A stretch of DNA of 64,000 nt, from assembly GCA_900299185.1 (NCBI GenBank), contig OMIV01000216.1, forward strand, positions 1 through 64,000, given 5' to 3'. Made by a program: the position numbers and the translations under genes. Shown here piece after piece: positions 19,476-27,873 of this stretch. Every line of letters begins with the position of its first letter. Position 1 is the stretch's first letter. Origin of the DNA: Planctomycetaceae bacterium. GTDB taxonomy: Bacteria > Planctomycetota > Planctomycetia > Planctomycetales > Planctomycetaceae. The notes below the pieces were generated by a model, which was not told where the DNA came from, searched no databases, and worked only from the letters and a program-made list of their open reading frames with translations.

Positions 19476-19716
19476 ATTCGGGCTGCTACCACACGTTGAA
19501 GTGCTTCTTACATCGCTTCCTGAGAGTACCGATAGCTATCAGACTCCTGCTCGTTGTTGTGGTCTTGAGGGCTAAACTTCTCGAGACTCTGGGGCTCTTT
19601 CTGGCTGCATTGTTGGACTTATTACAGTCAAGCTGATGTTCTCGAAGTTGATGGAGTTGGTAACGAGCAGCCTGCGATCAAAGTGCGAGCGAAATTCAAA
19701 CTGCTGAGTAATTTCA

Positions 19717-21555
19717 ATGACGGCCATTCTGGGCATCTCTGCCTTCTATCACGATTCTGCTGCGGCTTTGGTCGTTGATGGGCAGATCGTGGCTGCTGCT
19801 CAGGAAGAGCGGTTTACTCGGACCAAGCATGACTCGGGCTTTCCTAAGCACGCCATTGATTATTGCCTGCGGGAAGCGGGGCTGACTCCAGGGCAACTTG
19901 ATTACGTCGGCTTCTATGACAAGCCGTTGCGTAAGTTTGAACGCATGCTCGAAACGTATCGCGCGTTTGCTCCGTCGGGCTTTGAGTCCTTTCGCACAGC
20001 GATTCCCAGTTGGCTCAAAGAGAAGCTGTTCTTGCCGCGTGAGCTGAAGCAAGGGCTTGGTGGTCAGTATCGAGGCCGTTACGTCTTCATGGATCATCAT
20101 GAGTCGCATGCCGCCAGCGCGTTCTTTCCGTCGCCGTTTGATGAGGCGGCGGTCCTGACGCTGGATGGTGTGGGCGAATGGTCGACAACCTGCCTGGGGG
20201 TTGGGCGCGGCAACATGCTGTCGTTGACGAAGGAGATTCGATTCCCGCATTCGCTGGGGCTGCTGTATTCGGCCTTCACTTATTACACCGGGTTTCGAGT
20301 CAACAGCGGCGAGTACAAGGTCATGGGTTTGGCTCCTTATGGAGAGCCACGGTTCAAGGACTTGATCCTCGATCGGGTGATGGACCTGAAAGAGGATGGC
20401 TCGTTCCGCATGGACATGAGCTGCTTCAACTATTGCCAAGGTCTGACGATGACCTCGGAACGGTTCCATCATCTCTTTGGTGGCCCGCCGCGTGCGCCGG
20501 AGTCGAAGCTCACTCAACGCGAGATGGATTTGGCGGCCTCGCTGCAAGCGGTGACTGAAGAAGTGATGTTGCGGCTGGCTCGAAATGCCGCCAAGACGAC
20601 GGGCTGTCGCAATCTGGTACTGGCCGGTGGCGTGGCTTTGAACTGCGTTGGCAACGGCAAGATTCTGCGCGATGGCTGCTTCGAGAATGTCTTTATTCAG
20701 CCCGCTGCGGGAGATGCTGGAGGAGCACTCGGCACAGCGCTCTTCATTTGGCATCAGTTGCTTGATCGACCGCGCGTTACGAATGGTAAGGACTCGTTAC
20801 GAGGATCGTTGCTTGGTCCTGCGTTCTCGGATGATGAGATCGCTCGCGAGCTGCAGCGGCTTGGTGCGAAGTTCTCGACGGCGCACGATGACAATGAGTT
20901 GACGACGCGCGTTGCTGCTCTGATCGCGGAAGAGAAAGTGATTGGCTGGTTTCAAGGACGCATGGAGTTTGGGCCGCGAGCACTCGGCGGTCGCAGCATT
21001 CTGGGAGATGCTCGCAGTCCGAAGATGCAGTCGGTGATGAACTTGAAGATCAAGTTTCGCGAGTCCTTCCGGCCCTTTGCTCCGATCGTGTTGCGAGAGC
21101 ACGTTCACGAGTGGTTCGAAATGAGACCGAACGAAGACAGTCCTTACATGCTGCTGGTGGCTCCAGTGCGCGATGATCGTCGCGTTCCGTTGCCGCCCGA
21201 GTACGACGGAAAGTTTGGCATCGAGAAACTGAACGACCCGCGCTCGACGGTCCCGGCGATTACTCACATCGATTACTCGGCCCGAGTGCAGACCGTCGAT
21301 ACTGACCGCAATCCGTTGCTGCATCAATTGCTGACGAAGTTTAAGGAGCGAACCGGTTGCCCGCTGCTGATCAACACCAGCTTCAATGTTCGCAGCGAGC
21401 CGATTGTCTGTAGCCCCGAAGATGCTTGGCGATGCTTCCGCATGACCGACATGGATGTGCTCGTGTTGGGACATCACATCCTGTTGAAGACCGAGCAGTC
21501 CGCGATCAGCGAGGCCGAGCGCGAGAGCTACCTCAAGCAGTTTGCTCTCGATTGA
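19717..21555 (+). CDS. Carbamoyltransferase (NodU/TobZ/CmcH family)
   Basis: 612 residues, the usual family length. The N-terminal Kae1/ASKHA-like domain begins ILGISAFYHDSAAALVVDGQ and contains the metal-binding DHHESHAASAFFPSPF (about residues 126-141), LDGVGEWST, SGEYKVMGLAPYG and LAGGVALNCVGNG. The C-terminal YrdC-like domain has WFQGRMEFGPRALGGRSILG and CPLLINTSFNV. These enzymes make carbamoyl-adenylate from carbamoyl phosphate and ATP, then carbamoylate a hydroxyl on a sugar, antibiotic or Nod factor. No sugar-biosynthesis gene is adjacent, so the acceptor is unknown. Poor ribosome binding site at ATG 19717. Confidence 0.93.
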   Translation: MTAILGISAFYHDSAAALVVDGQIVAAAQEERFTRTKHDSGFPKHAIDYCLREAGLTPGQLDYVGFYDKPLRKFERMLETYRAFAPSGFESFRTAIPSWLKEKLFLPRELKQGLGGQYRGRYVFMDHHESHAASAFFPSPFDEAAVLTLDGVGEWSTTCLGVGRGNMLSLTKEIRFPHSLGLLYSAFTYYTGFRVNSGEYKVMGLAPYGEPRFKDLILDRVMDLKEDGSFRMDMSCFNYCQGLTMTSERFHHLFGGPPRAPESKLTQREMDLAASLQAVTEEVMLRLARNAAKTTGCRNLVLAGGVALNCVGNGKILRDGCFENVFIQPAAGDAGGALGTALFIWHQLLDRPRVTNGKDSLRGSLLGPAFSDDEIARELQRLGAKFSTAHDDNELTTRVAALIAEEKVIGWFQGRMEFGPRALGGRSILGDARSPKMQSVMNLKIKFRESFRPFAPIVLREHVHEWFEMRPNEDSPYMLLVAPVRDDRRVPLPPEYDGKFGIEKLNDPRSTVPAITHIDYSARVQTVDTDRNPLLHQLLTKFKERTGCPLLINTSFNVRSEPIVCSPEDAWRCFRMTDMDVLVLGHHILLKTEQSAISEAERESYLKQFALD

Positions 21556-21726
21556 GTGGCGTCGAGTTTTATGTGGCCGCTCGATGTCGAAGTCATCTTC
21601 GCAAGTATTGAGCAGAGCTGCTCGTTCGAAAATCTTGCAATTCGATGAGCCGACATTGATTGGCCTTCAGATCTGTAAACTCACCTTGTGGCACATTTTC
21701 AAAGCCGATATTTCACCGCTCCTTTC

Positions 21727-22170
21727 GTGAATCCCCTCTGCCCATCATCGGAGTCAGCATCGTTGGGAACTCGTGGTCGAGCCTGTCTGGCGTTGATCAG
21801 TGTGCTTCTCATGGTTGGCTTCTTCCTGGCAACGTTGGTCACACCTGACCCGCGCGGCTTTGGAACCCATCAGCAATTCAATCTCCCCCCTTGCACCTTC
21901 CAGTCTCAGTTCCATCTGCCGTGCCCCGCGTGCGGTATGACCACTGCTTTCTCCCACTTTGTTCGAGGTCAATGGCTTCCAGCTTTGCGATCAAGCACGA
22001 CGGCGTTTGTGTTGGCGATCACTTGCCTGCTCATGATTCCGTGGTGTTGGATGAGTATCTGGCAACGGCGGTATTGGCTGCTTGCTCGACCAGATAAAGC
22101 CGCCGCATGGCTCGCGTTTGTCTTGTACGTCGTGGGGTTTTCGGAGTGGTTGATGCGAATCCTGTCTTGA
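21727..22170 (+). CDS. DUF2752 membrane protein
   Basis: About 147 residues from GTG 21727 (GTG 21688 is an alternative; neither has a clear ribosome binding site). It has an N-terminal membrane segment (LISVLLMVGFFLATLV), the DUF2752 core FHLPCPACGMTTAFSHFVRG with CPxCG and AF, then two further hydrophobic helices (FVLAITCLLMIPWCWMSIW and AWLAFVLYVVGFSEWLMRIL). The family is small, integral and of unknown function; the CPACG pair could bind metal or form a disulfide. Followed on the same strand by two lipoprotein genes. Confidence 0.75.
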   Translation: MNPLCPSSESASLGTRGRACLALISVLLMVGFFLATLVTPDPRGFGTHQQFNLPPCTFQSQFHLPCPACGMTTAFSHFVRGQWLPALRSSTTAFVLAITCLLMIPWCWMSIWQRRYWLLARPDKAAAWLAFVLYVVGFSEWLMRILS

Positions 22171-22202
22171 ACTTCGTCCTGAATATCGGCCCCCCCAAAC
22201 AC

Positions 22203-22892
22203 ATGGCACGACATCGCTTTCACAATGCCGTTCGGCTGCTTTGCGGAATGCTGCTGGTCACTGTCGTAATGACGTGCTTGCCGGGGTGCTCGCTCTTCGT
22301 GATGGCCGGCAAGATGCTGTTTGGTGACCCGAAGATTGACTCGACCTTTAAGGAACGCACGAAGGTCGATCTGGTCAAAGAAGAGAAGAAGCTGTTGGTG
22401 ATCTGTAGGACTCCTTACTCCGTGCAGAACTCCATGCCGTCTCTGGAGTACGACCTGACCGATGGCATCTTGAGGCGACTGAAGCAGAAGCAAATCAAGA
22501 TTGTCTCGCCCGATAAGGTCGCCGTGTGGATGGATGAGAATGGCGGCGAGATCGGTAATCCGTCGCTCTTGGCCAAAGACTTTGATTGCGACTACATCGC
22601 GATCGTCGAAGTCGGATCGTTGTCGTTCTATGAAGAGAACAGCCGCGACATGCTGCGAGGTCACGCGGCGGGCACGATTCGAGCTTTCGAAGTGAAGAAA
22701 GAAAAAGACAAGGATTCGAAGTCGGTGTTGCAGGTTTACTCGGGTGAGTTCACCAGCCTGTATCCCGAGTTCAGTCCGGTTTCGACTTACTCGGTCACCG
22801 AACGAACTTTCCAAAAGCAGTTCTTGGATCAGTTGGCGACTCAGATTGCTCGCCACTTCCATGATTACCGCATGAGCGAAACGGTGTTGTGA
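22203..22892 (+). CDS. Lipoprotein, paralogue 1 of a tandem pair
   Basis: 229 residues from ATG 22203; the frame is open upstream but the signal peptide starts here (LCGMLLVTVVMTCLPGC, lipobox LPGC). The mature part is hydrophilic with TPYSVQNSMPSLEYDLTDGI, KIVSPDKVAVWMDENGG, YIAIVEVGSLSFYEENSRDM and LRGHAAGTIRAFEV. It shares lipoprotein layout, a VxxWxDEN segment and a YEENSxDxxRG motif with the next gene, so the two are tandem paralogues. Periplasmic, lipid-anchored, function unknown; the fold resembles nothing I can name with confidence. Confidence 0.78.
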   Translation: MARHRFHNAVRLLCGMLLVTVVMTCLPGCSLFVMAGKMLFGDPKIDSTFKERTKVDLVKEEKKLLVICRTPYSVQNSMPSLEYDLTDGILRRLKQKQIKIVSPDKVAVWMDENGGEIGNPSLLAKDFDCDYIAIVEVGSLSFYEENSRDMLRGHAAGTIRAFEVKKEKDKDSKSVLQVYSGEFTSLYPEFSPVSTYSVTERTFQKQFLDQLATQIARHFHDYRMSETVL

Positions 22893-22963
22893 AAGCAGTC
22901 TCTTGGAAAGCCAAGAGCCGATCATTCGCGGAGCGAACGACGACCATGTTTAAGGATTGCGAC

Positions 22964-23662
22964 ATGCCTGTTTGCGAGACATCAGCCCGCCGACTTCCCA
23001 AATCATTGCGTTGGTTGTGCGGCATGTTCGTCGCGTTGTTGCTGACCGTGGGGATCTCGGGTTGCAACTATGTCGTCTTGTTGGGTTACTTGATCGGCGG
23101 CCCTCCATCGATCGAACCTGATTACGACGCACTCAGCGGCAAGTCGATGACCGACAAAGGCGTCGTCGTCGCGGTTGCCTGCTTCGCGCCGAAAGAAGTG
23201 CTTTACGACTTCTCTCGCATTGATCGTGAGCTGGCCCGCTTCGTCTCGATGCGACTGCATCAGCACGAAATCAAGGTCATCCAACCCGACGTCATTCAGC
23301 AGTGGATCGACGAGAACAAGGACTATGACGAGCCGGAAGAGATTGGCTTGGGCGTCGGTGCGACGCACTTGATCTACATCGACCTGACTCAATTCACGAT
23401 CTACGAAGAGAACAGCCAAGACCTTTATCGAGGCCGGTCGGAAGCCTTCGTCACGGTGTATGAGCTCGACAAGAAAGAGGGCACCGGCGAGCAGGTCTAC
23501 AGCAAAGAAATGATTTCGAGGTTCCCGTTGGCGGTGCCTCGTTCGGCTCAGGAAGTCAGCCGCCCCGCGTTCTTGATGCAGTACCTCACTCGACTCAGCG
23601 AAGAGATCGGTCGGCTGTTCTACGAGCACTACACCGGCGACGACATTTCGGACGCCGCATAA
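22964..23662 (+). CDS. Lipoprotein, paralogue 2 of a tandem pair
   Basis: ATG 22964 (MPVCETSARRLPKSLRWLCG) is favoured because AAGGA lies seven bases upstream; ATG 22946 and GTG 22889 are in frame too. 232 residues: signal (WLCGMFVALLLTVGISGC, lipobox ISGC), then IKVIQPDVIQQWIDENKDYD, THLIYIDLTQFTIYEENSQD and LYRGRSEAFVTVYEL. The spacing of these motifs matches the preceding gene. Lipid-anchored in the periplasm or outer membrane. Function unknown; probably in one transcript with its paralogue. Confidence 0.78.
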   Translation: MPVCETSARRLPKSLRWLCGMFVALLLTVGISGCNYVVLLGYLIGGPPSIEPDYDALSGKSMTDKGVVVAVACFAPKEVLYDFSRIDRELARFVSMRLHQHEIKVIQPDVIQQWIDENKDYDEPEEIGLGVGATHLIYIDLTQFTIYEENSQDLYRGRSEAFVTVYELDKKEGTGEQVYSKEMISRFPLAVPRSAQEVSRPAFLMQYLTRLSEEIGRLFYEHYTGDDISDAA

Positions 23663-23710
23663 TGCCAGGAGTCGTTGGGTTCGTGATGCTGGCTTCGTTG
23701 GAGGAGTTCC

Positions 23711-25042
23711 ATGTTCTCGCTGCGTTCTCGTTTGCTGTCGCTGTTGATGCTGGCGAGTGCCGCTGCTCCGCTGTCTGCCGCCGAGAAGATCGTGGAAGCG
23801 ACGGATGACGAACGCACCTTTTCGGTTCGCTCGCGATTGAAAGTTGAAGGCACATTGCTGACGGCTGGAGTCGACGGCAAATCGACGAGTCTCAAGACGA
23901 CGGTTGATGGCAAGCTGACGTATCTCGAACGTCGTTTGCCGCCCGGTGGACGAGATGCCGAAGCGCTGCGGTCGATGCGCAACTATCAGTTGGCTGAAGC
24001 TGAGATCGCCGTGGGAGATCGCAAGACGGTCAGTCGACTCGAAAAGAGTTCGCAGCAAATCGTGGCTGAGGGGCGGCGCGAAGGCGTGCGCGTTTACTCG
24101 GTCACTGGGCCGATGACTTACGACAACGTCGAGTTACTTCGCACTCCGGGAGATAGCTTAGCTCTCTTGGGTTTGCTGCCGCTGACGGAGATTGAAGCCG
24201 GGGCAACATGGACTCCGCCTGCTTGGGTCTTGCCGAGTCTGACCGGCGTTGAAGCCGTCAGTGAGTCCACGTTGAATTGCAAAGTGGAGAAGCTCGACAC
24301 TCAGTTCGCCGTAGTGGGATTTCAAGGACGCATCGTCGGCGCTGTCTCTGGGGCGGTGACGAAGATCGATGTCAAAGGTCAGATCGCTTTTGATCTCGCA
24401 AAGAAACACATCCGCCAAGCGGTGGTTGAGCAAGAAGAAGATCGAGCGATTGGAGCAGTCAGTCCGGGTATGAAGGTGAAGGCCACGATCTACGTGGATC
24501 GCGCTCCGGTGGCTGGCAGCGCGGCGTTTTCCGAGGCCATCCTCAGCCGTATTCCCATCAACACCGAACCGCAGCAGTTGGCTTTGTGGTTCGATGCTCC
24601 GTGGGGCGTGCGATTCGCATACGACCGCAACTGGCACGTGTTCCATCAGAAAGACAACGTCGCGGTTCTCAGGCTGATGGATGCCGGATCGCTGGTCGCA
24701 CAATGCAATGTTTCGCAAATGCCAACGTTGGCTCCGGGCGCGGTCACTCCGATCAATCAGTTTCAAGACGATATTCGCACGTCGTTGGGCGCTGCTCTGA
24801 AGGGCATCTCTGAAGCCGCTCAAACCAAACTGGCGAATGGTGCCACGCTCTATCGAGTCGTAGCCACGGGAGAAGCTCAGAAGGTTCCGATGCATTGGCT
24901 GTATTACCTCAGCATTGCTCCCGATGGCCGGCAGACCGCGTTTGTGTTTGCCGTCGAAAGCCGATTGGTCGAGCAACTCGGGCAGCGCGATCGCGAGATG
25001 GTCGAGTCGGTTCTGTATGTCGGTTCGAAGGCTGGGAAGTAG
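23711..25042 (+). CDS. Secreted protein of unknown function, 443 aa
   Basis: A strong ribosome binding site (GGAGGAG just before ATG 23711) fixes the start. Signal peptide LLSLLMLASAAAPLSAAEK. The mature protein is beta-rich: FSVRSRLKVEGTLL, VDGKLTYLERRLPPGG, a middle region with GFQGRIVGAVSGAVTKIDVK, and a C-terminal domain around GVRFAYDRNWHVFHQKDNVA and WLYYLSIAPDGRQTAFVFAV that recalls PsbP/MOG1-like lipoprotein domains. I do not recognise a named family. It lies 48 bp after the lipoprotein pair and may share their transcript; location would be periplasmic. Confidence 0.75.
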   Translation: MFSLRSRLLSLLMLASAAAPLSAAEKIVEATDDERTFSVRSRLKVEGTLLTAGVDGKSTSLKTTVDGKLTYLERRLPPGGRDAEALRSMRNYQLAEAEIAVGDRKTVSRLEKSSQQIVAEGRREGVRVYSVTGPMTYDNVELLRTPGDSLALLGLLPLTEIEAGATWTPPAWVLPSLTGVEAVSESTLNCKVEKLDTQFAVVGFQGRIVGAVSGAVTKIDVKGQIAFDLAKKHIRQAVVEQEEDRAIGAVSPGMKVKATIYVDRAPVAGSAAFSEAILSRIPINTEPQQLALWFDAPWGVRFAYDRNWHVFHQKDNVAVLRLMDAGSLVAQCNVSQMPTLAPGAVTPINQFQDDIRTSLGAALKGISEAAQTKLANGATLYRVVATGEAQKVPMHWLYYLSIAPDGRQTAFVFAVESRLVEQLGQRDREMVESVLYVGSKAGK

Positions 25043-25108
25043 GTCGCGCGATCGAGCCGCACCCGCGTTGAGACTCGCGTCGGCCGAGCCTTGCTCCGAG
25101 AGATTCAC

Positions 25109-25174
25109 GGCGCTCTCCGCTTCTCTGCGGCTCGTTGCATTTATCACCGCCGAGAAACAGAGGACGCAGAGAAG
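25109..25174. repeat. Palindromic intergenic repeat, CTCTGCGG family (degenerate)
   Basis: GCGCTCTCCGCTTCTCTGCGG on the left faces CCGCCGAGAAACAGAGGACG and CAGAGAAG on the right around a short AT-rich centre. It matches the copies at 26899 and 37743 in layout but has more mismatches. Confidence 0.5.
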
Positions 25175-25202
25175 ACGTCTCCGTCAGGATTCTGGAATTG
25201 AC

Positions 25203-25264
25203 GTGGAGCACGTTTCCAACGTGCTTCTATTCCAGAGAAATGAGCACGATGAAACGTGCTCCAC
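25203..25264. repeat. Hairpin repeat with 22-23 bp arms
   Basis: Arm GTGGAGCACGTTTCCAACGT plus GCT (25203-25225) is inverted as AGCACGATGAAACGTGCTCC plus AC (25243-25264), with two to three differences, around a 17-base centre. No ORF inside. Confidence 0.7.
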
Positions 25265-25497
25265 GAGATCTCGTTGGCATGCGCCAGTGCCGCGATTAAA
25301 CGTTCTGGCCGCGACGTGAGACAGCCAAGTTCCGAGTCGATAGACATCGCGTCTCTCGTGGCTGACGTTCGATGACGCGGTTTGCTGGGCGGACGAGTCG
25401 TCTGGCGATCGGCCCTCTAGAATGTCTGGCAGGATGGTCGAAACGACCGCCGCATCTGACTTGAGAACCTCTTGGCATTCACCTGGAAGATACTCCC

Positions 25498-26826
25498 ATG
25501 CGAACTCTGATTAAGAACGCTCAGTGCGTGCTGCCCACTGGCACCCAGCAAGTCCATGTCCTTATTGCCGACGGTCGAATTGCGAGCGTGGATGCTCCTG
25601 CGAGTACGGCCGCTGACGAGATCATTGATGCCACCGGACTGCATCTCATTCCTGGCGTGATCGATGACCAGGTTCACTTTCGAGATCCCGGACTTACTCA
25701 CAAGGAAGACCTGCATACGGGCAGCTTGGCCTGTGCCAAAGGCGGCGTGACGACCTTTTTGGAGATGCCCAACACCAAGCCCCCAGCGGTCACTCAAGAT
25801 TTGCTGGAAGAGAAGTTGGCGATCGCGGCGTCGAAAAGTGTCGTGAACTACGGCTTCTACATCGGAGCGACTCCGAAGAATGTCGACGTCTTGAAGGCAG
25901 CGCGTCGGACACCCGGCATTAAGATCTTTATCGGTTCGAGCACCGGCGACTTGTTGGTCGATGACCAAGAGGCACTCGAACGAATCTTTGGTGAAACCAC
26001 ATTGCCGATCTGTGCTCACTGCGAAGACGAGACGACAGTGAAAGCGAATGCGGCGCGGCTCAACGGCGGCAGTAGTTATGTCGAGCATTCGCAGATTCGT
26101 GATCACGCCGCTGCGCGGATCGCCACGGCACGCGCGATTGATTTGGCCAAGCGACATCGCCATCGCTTCCACGTGCTGCATGTGTCGACGGCGGATGAGC
26201 TGGAGCTTCTGACTCAGCCGGATGGACTCATCACTGCAGAAGTTTGCCCGCACCATCTCTTCTTCAATGTTGATGACTATGCGCGGCTGAAGTCGCTCGT
26301 GCAGATGAATCCGTCGATCAAGACCGCTGCTGACAATGAGGCTCTGTGGGGCGGATTGCTTGATGGGCGAGTGCAGGTGATCGCGACCGATCACGCGCCG
26401 CATACTCTGGAAGAAAAAGCACAGCCTTATCCGAAGTCTCCGTCGGGGCTGCCCGCCGTCGAGAACTCGTTGGCGCTGATGTTGGACTCGGTGAATCGCG
26501 GACGTTGTTCGTTGGAGCAAGTGGTAGCTTGGATGTGCGATGCACCGGCTCGAGTGTGGGACATCGTCAATAAAGGTCGCATTGCCGAGGGCTACGACGC
26601 GGACCTGGTGCTGGTCGACATGCAGAAGAAGGCGACGATTCGTAATGCCGAACAGCTCACCAAGAGCGGCTGGTCTCCGTGGGACGGAGTGACGTTGCAT
26701 GGCTGGCCGGTCCGCACGTGGGTGCATGGAGCGACGGTCTTCGCTGATGGCCAAGTTGATCGAGCACATCGAGGTCGCGAGGCACAGTTCGATCATGCTC
26801 TCGGCGGCTATTGGGCGACTCGGTAA
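25498..26826 (+). CDS. pyrC: Dihydroorotase
   Basis: 442 residues of the amidohydrolase superfamily. Motifs are [57 protein letters not shown] (carrying the lysine likely to be carboxylated), [34 protein letters not shown] and [10 protein letters not shown]. It closes carbamoyl-aspartate to dihydroorotate in pyrimidine synthesis. The usual HxH metal pair reads QVH here: Gln58 replaces the first His while His60 and Arg62 remain. I recall this DDQVHFRxPG form from other bacterial dihydroorotases, so it is probably a subfamily trait and not damage. Allantoinase is the main alternative. Confidence 0.88.
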   Translation: MRTLIKNAQCVLPTGTQQVHVLIADGRIASVDAPASTAADEIIDATGLHLIPGVIDDQVHFRDPGLTHKEDLHTGSLACAKGGVTTFLEMPNTKPPAVTQDLLEEKLAIAASKSVVNYGFYIGATPKNVDVLKAARRTPGIKIFIGSSTGDLLVDDQEALERIFGETTLPICAHCEDETTVKANAARLNGGSSYVEHSQIRDHAAARIATARAIDLAKRHRHRFHVLHVSTADELELLTQPDGLITAEVCPHHLFFNVDDYARLKSLVQMNPSIKTAADNEALWGGLLDGRVQVIATDHAPHTLEEKAQPYPKSPSGLPAVENSLALMLDSVNRGRCSLEQVVAWMCDAPARVWDIVNKGRIAEGYDADLVLVDMQKKATIRNAEQLTKSGWSPWDGVTLHGWPVRTWVHGATVFADGQVDRAHRGREAQFDHALGGYWATR

Positions 26827-26898
26827 TGCCGAGGGACGGAGTATTCCGTCTTACAGAAACTCGAAGTCCCAGCGAGTGCGTTACTCCCGGCCTCTGCT

Positions 26899-26961
26899 CT
26901 GCGCTCTCTACTTCTCTGCGGTGAAAATAAATACTTCAACGCAGAGGAGCAGAGAGCGCGG
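26899..26961. repeat. Palindromic intergenic repeat, CTCTGCGG family
   Basis: Left arm CTGCGCTCTCTACTTCTCTG then CGGTGAAA (26899-26926), right arm TTCAACGCAGAGGAGCAGAG then AGCGCGG (26935-26961), with an AT-rich 8-base centre. The arms match with a few substitutions. It lies between pyrC and the convergent gene at 27030. Confidence 0.75.
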
Positions 26962-27029
26962 TCTTCACGAAGTAAGGCGGCCATATGTGCTGACGATTCG
27001 CGTTTGAGCTTGGTGGCGTCGCTCTCGTG

Positions 27030-27593
27030 TTAGAAGTCGAGCAAGCGGTCGACGATTTGCTGTTTCTCTTGCAGGGACATCACGGCCTTTGAACGCGACG
27101 AGTACCACTCTTGCAAATGACTGACGATGCGCCGTACCGAGGCTGCCAGTCGCTCGATGAACTGTTTCACGTCGGGGATGACAGTTGGCTCGACCGGTAG
27201 GCCGTGATTGTCGATGAAGCCTTGAAAGAAGCTGAAGACCGGCACTTCTGGGCCAATCACGAATCGCATGTCGCGGCGTTCCGGATCAGAGTCAGTGGTG
27301 ATGGCCAGAATGCGAACGTCCTTGGTGGCGCGTCGCGTGATGTCGATGTAGACGACCTTCGGACGTCCTCGCGTTCTTGGCCCGCTGACTCGCAAGACGA
27401 AGTCGTAGTCGAGAGTCTCGCCAGCAGGCACGGTATAGGTCGCGGGCTGGTCCGTTTTAATTCCAGCCACGCACTTGAAGTGGTCCTTCAATAGTCGATC
27501 AACGAGTTGATGAATCACATCGAACAACTCGTTGGCGACAAGGCAAGCTGGGGGTTTGGCCGATTGCTGACGGTTATGGCGACTCTTACTCAT
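27030..27593 (-). CDS. Hypothetical soluble protein, 187 aa
   Basis: ATG at 27593. A charged N-terminus (MSKSRHNRQQSAKPPACLVA) precedes a helical segment LFDVIHQLVDRLLKDHF, a beta-rich middle (TYTVPAGETLDYDFVLRVSG, KVVYIDITRRATKDVRILAI) and a helical C-terminus (VKQFIERLAASVRRIVSHLQ). No signal peptide or membrane span. The family is not recognised. The segment KVVYIDITR...VRILAITTDSD could be a small alpha/beta domain. It is monocistronic, flanked by a palindromic repeat on one side and the divergent CocE-type gene on the other. Confidence 0.65.
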   Translation of the reverse strand: MSKSRHNRQQSAKPPACLVANELFDVIHQLVDRLLKDHFKCVAGIKTDQPATYTVPAGETLDYDFVLRVSGPRTRGRPKVVYIDITRRATKDVRILAITTDSDPERRDMRFVIGPEVPVFSFFQGFIDNHGLPVEPTVIPDVKQFIERLAASVRRIVSHLQEWYSSRSKAVMSLQEKQQIVDRLLDF

Positions 27594-27873
27594 GGCCCGC
27601 TCGTTGATGGACTGTGGTGTGAATCAATGGCGTGCGGATTCTAAGACTGTCTCATGTCTGCTCAATCAACCGTTTTCGAAAGAAGGTTCTACTTCACGTG
27701 GATTGATTCTGCGGAAGAGCCACGTCTTCCCCGAGTACGGAGTCATTCAACAGAAACTGCGGAGAGCCTGAATTCATTGAGGATGCGTCCGAGCGTTGTC
27801 AGTATCCCTCGCGCTCGGACTGGCGATCGACTTCGTTCCATCGCCTTACTCTCCGCCATCGCGAAAGGATGCC

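Larger units (their letters stand above)
25043..25497. other. Intergenic region with two palindromic repeats
   Basis: About 455 bases without a gene I can support. It holds a degenerate CTCTGCGG-family repeat (25109-25174) and a separate hairpin repeat (25203-25264). The remainder up to dihydroorotase shows no coding signal; GGAAGA lies just before the start codon at 25498. Confidence 0.65.

Noticed and set aside
19454-19636. 60-codon hydrophobic ORF between the HEPN pair and the carbamoyltransferase
   Set aside because: It overlaps the HEPN gene end, has no ribosome binding site and its leucine-rich run may be chance.
19714-20754. 346-codon minus-strand ORF opposite the carbamoyltransferase
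   Set aside because: Shadow of a gene with complete family motifs; no independent support.
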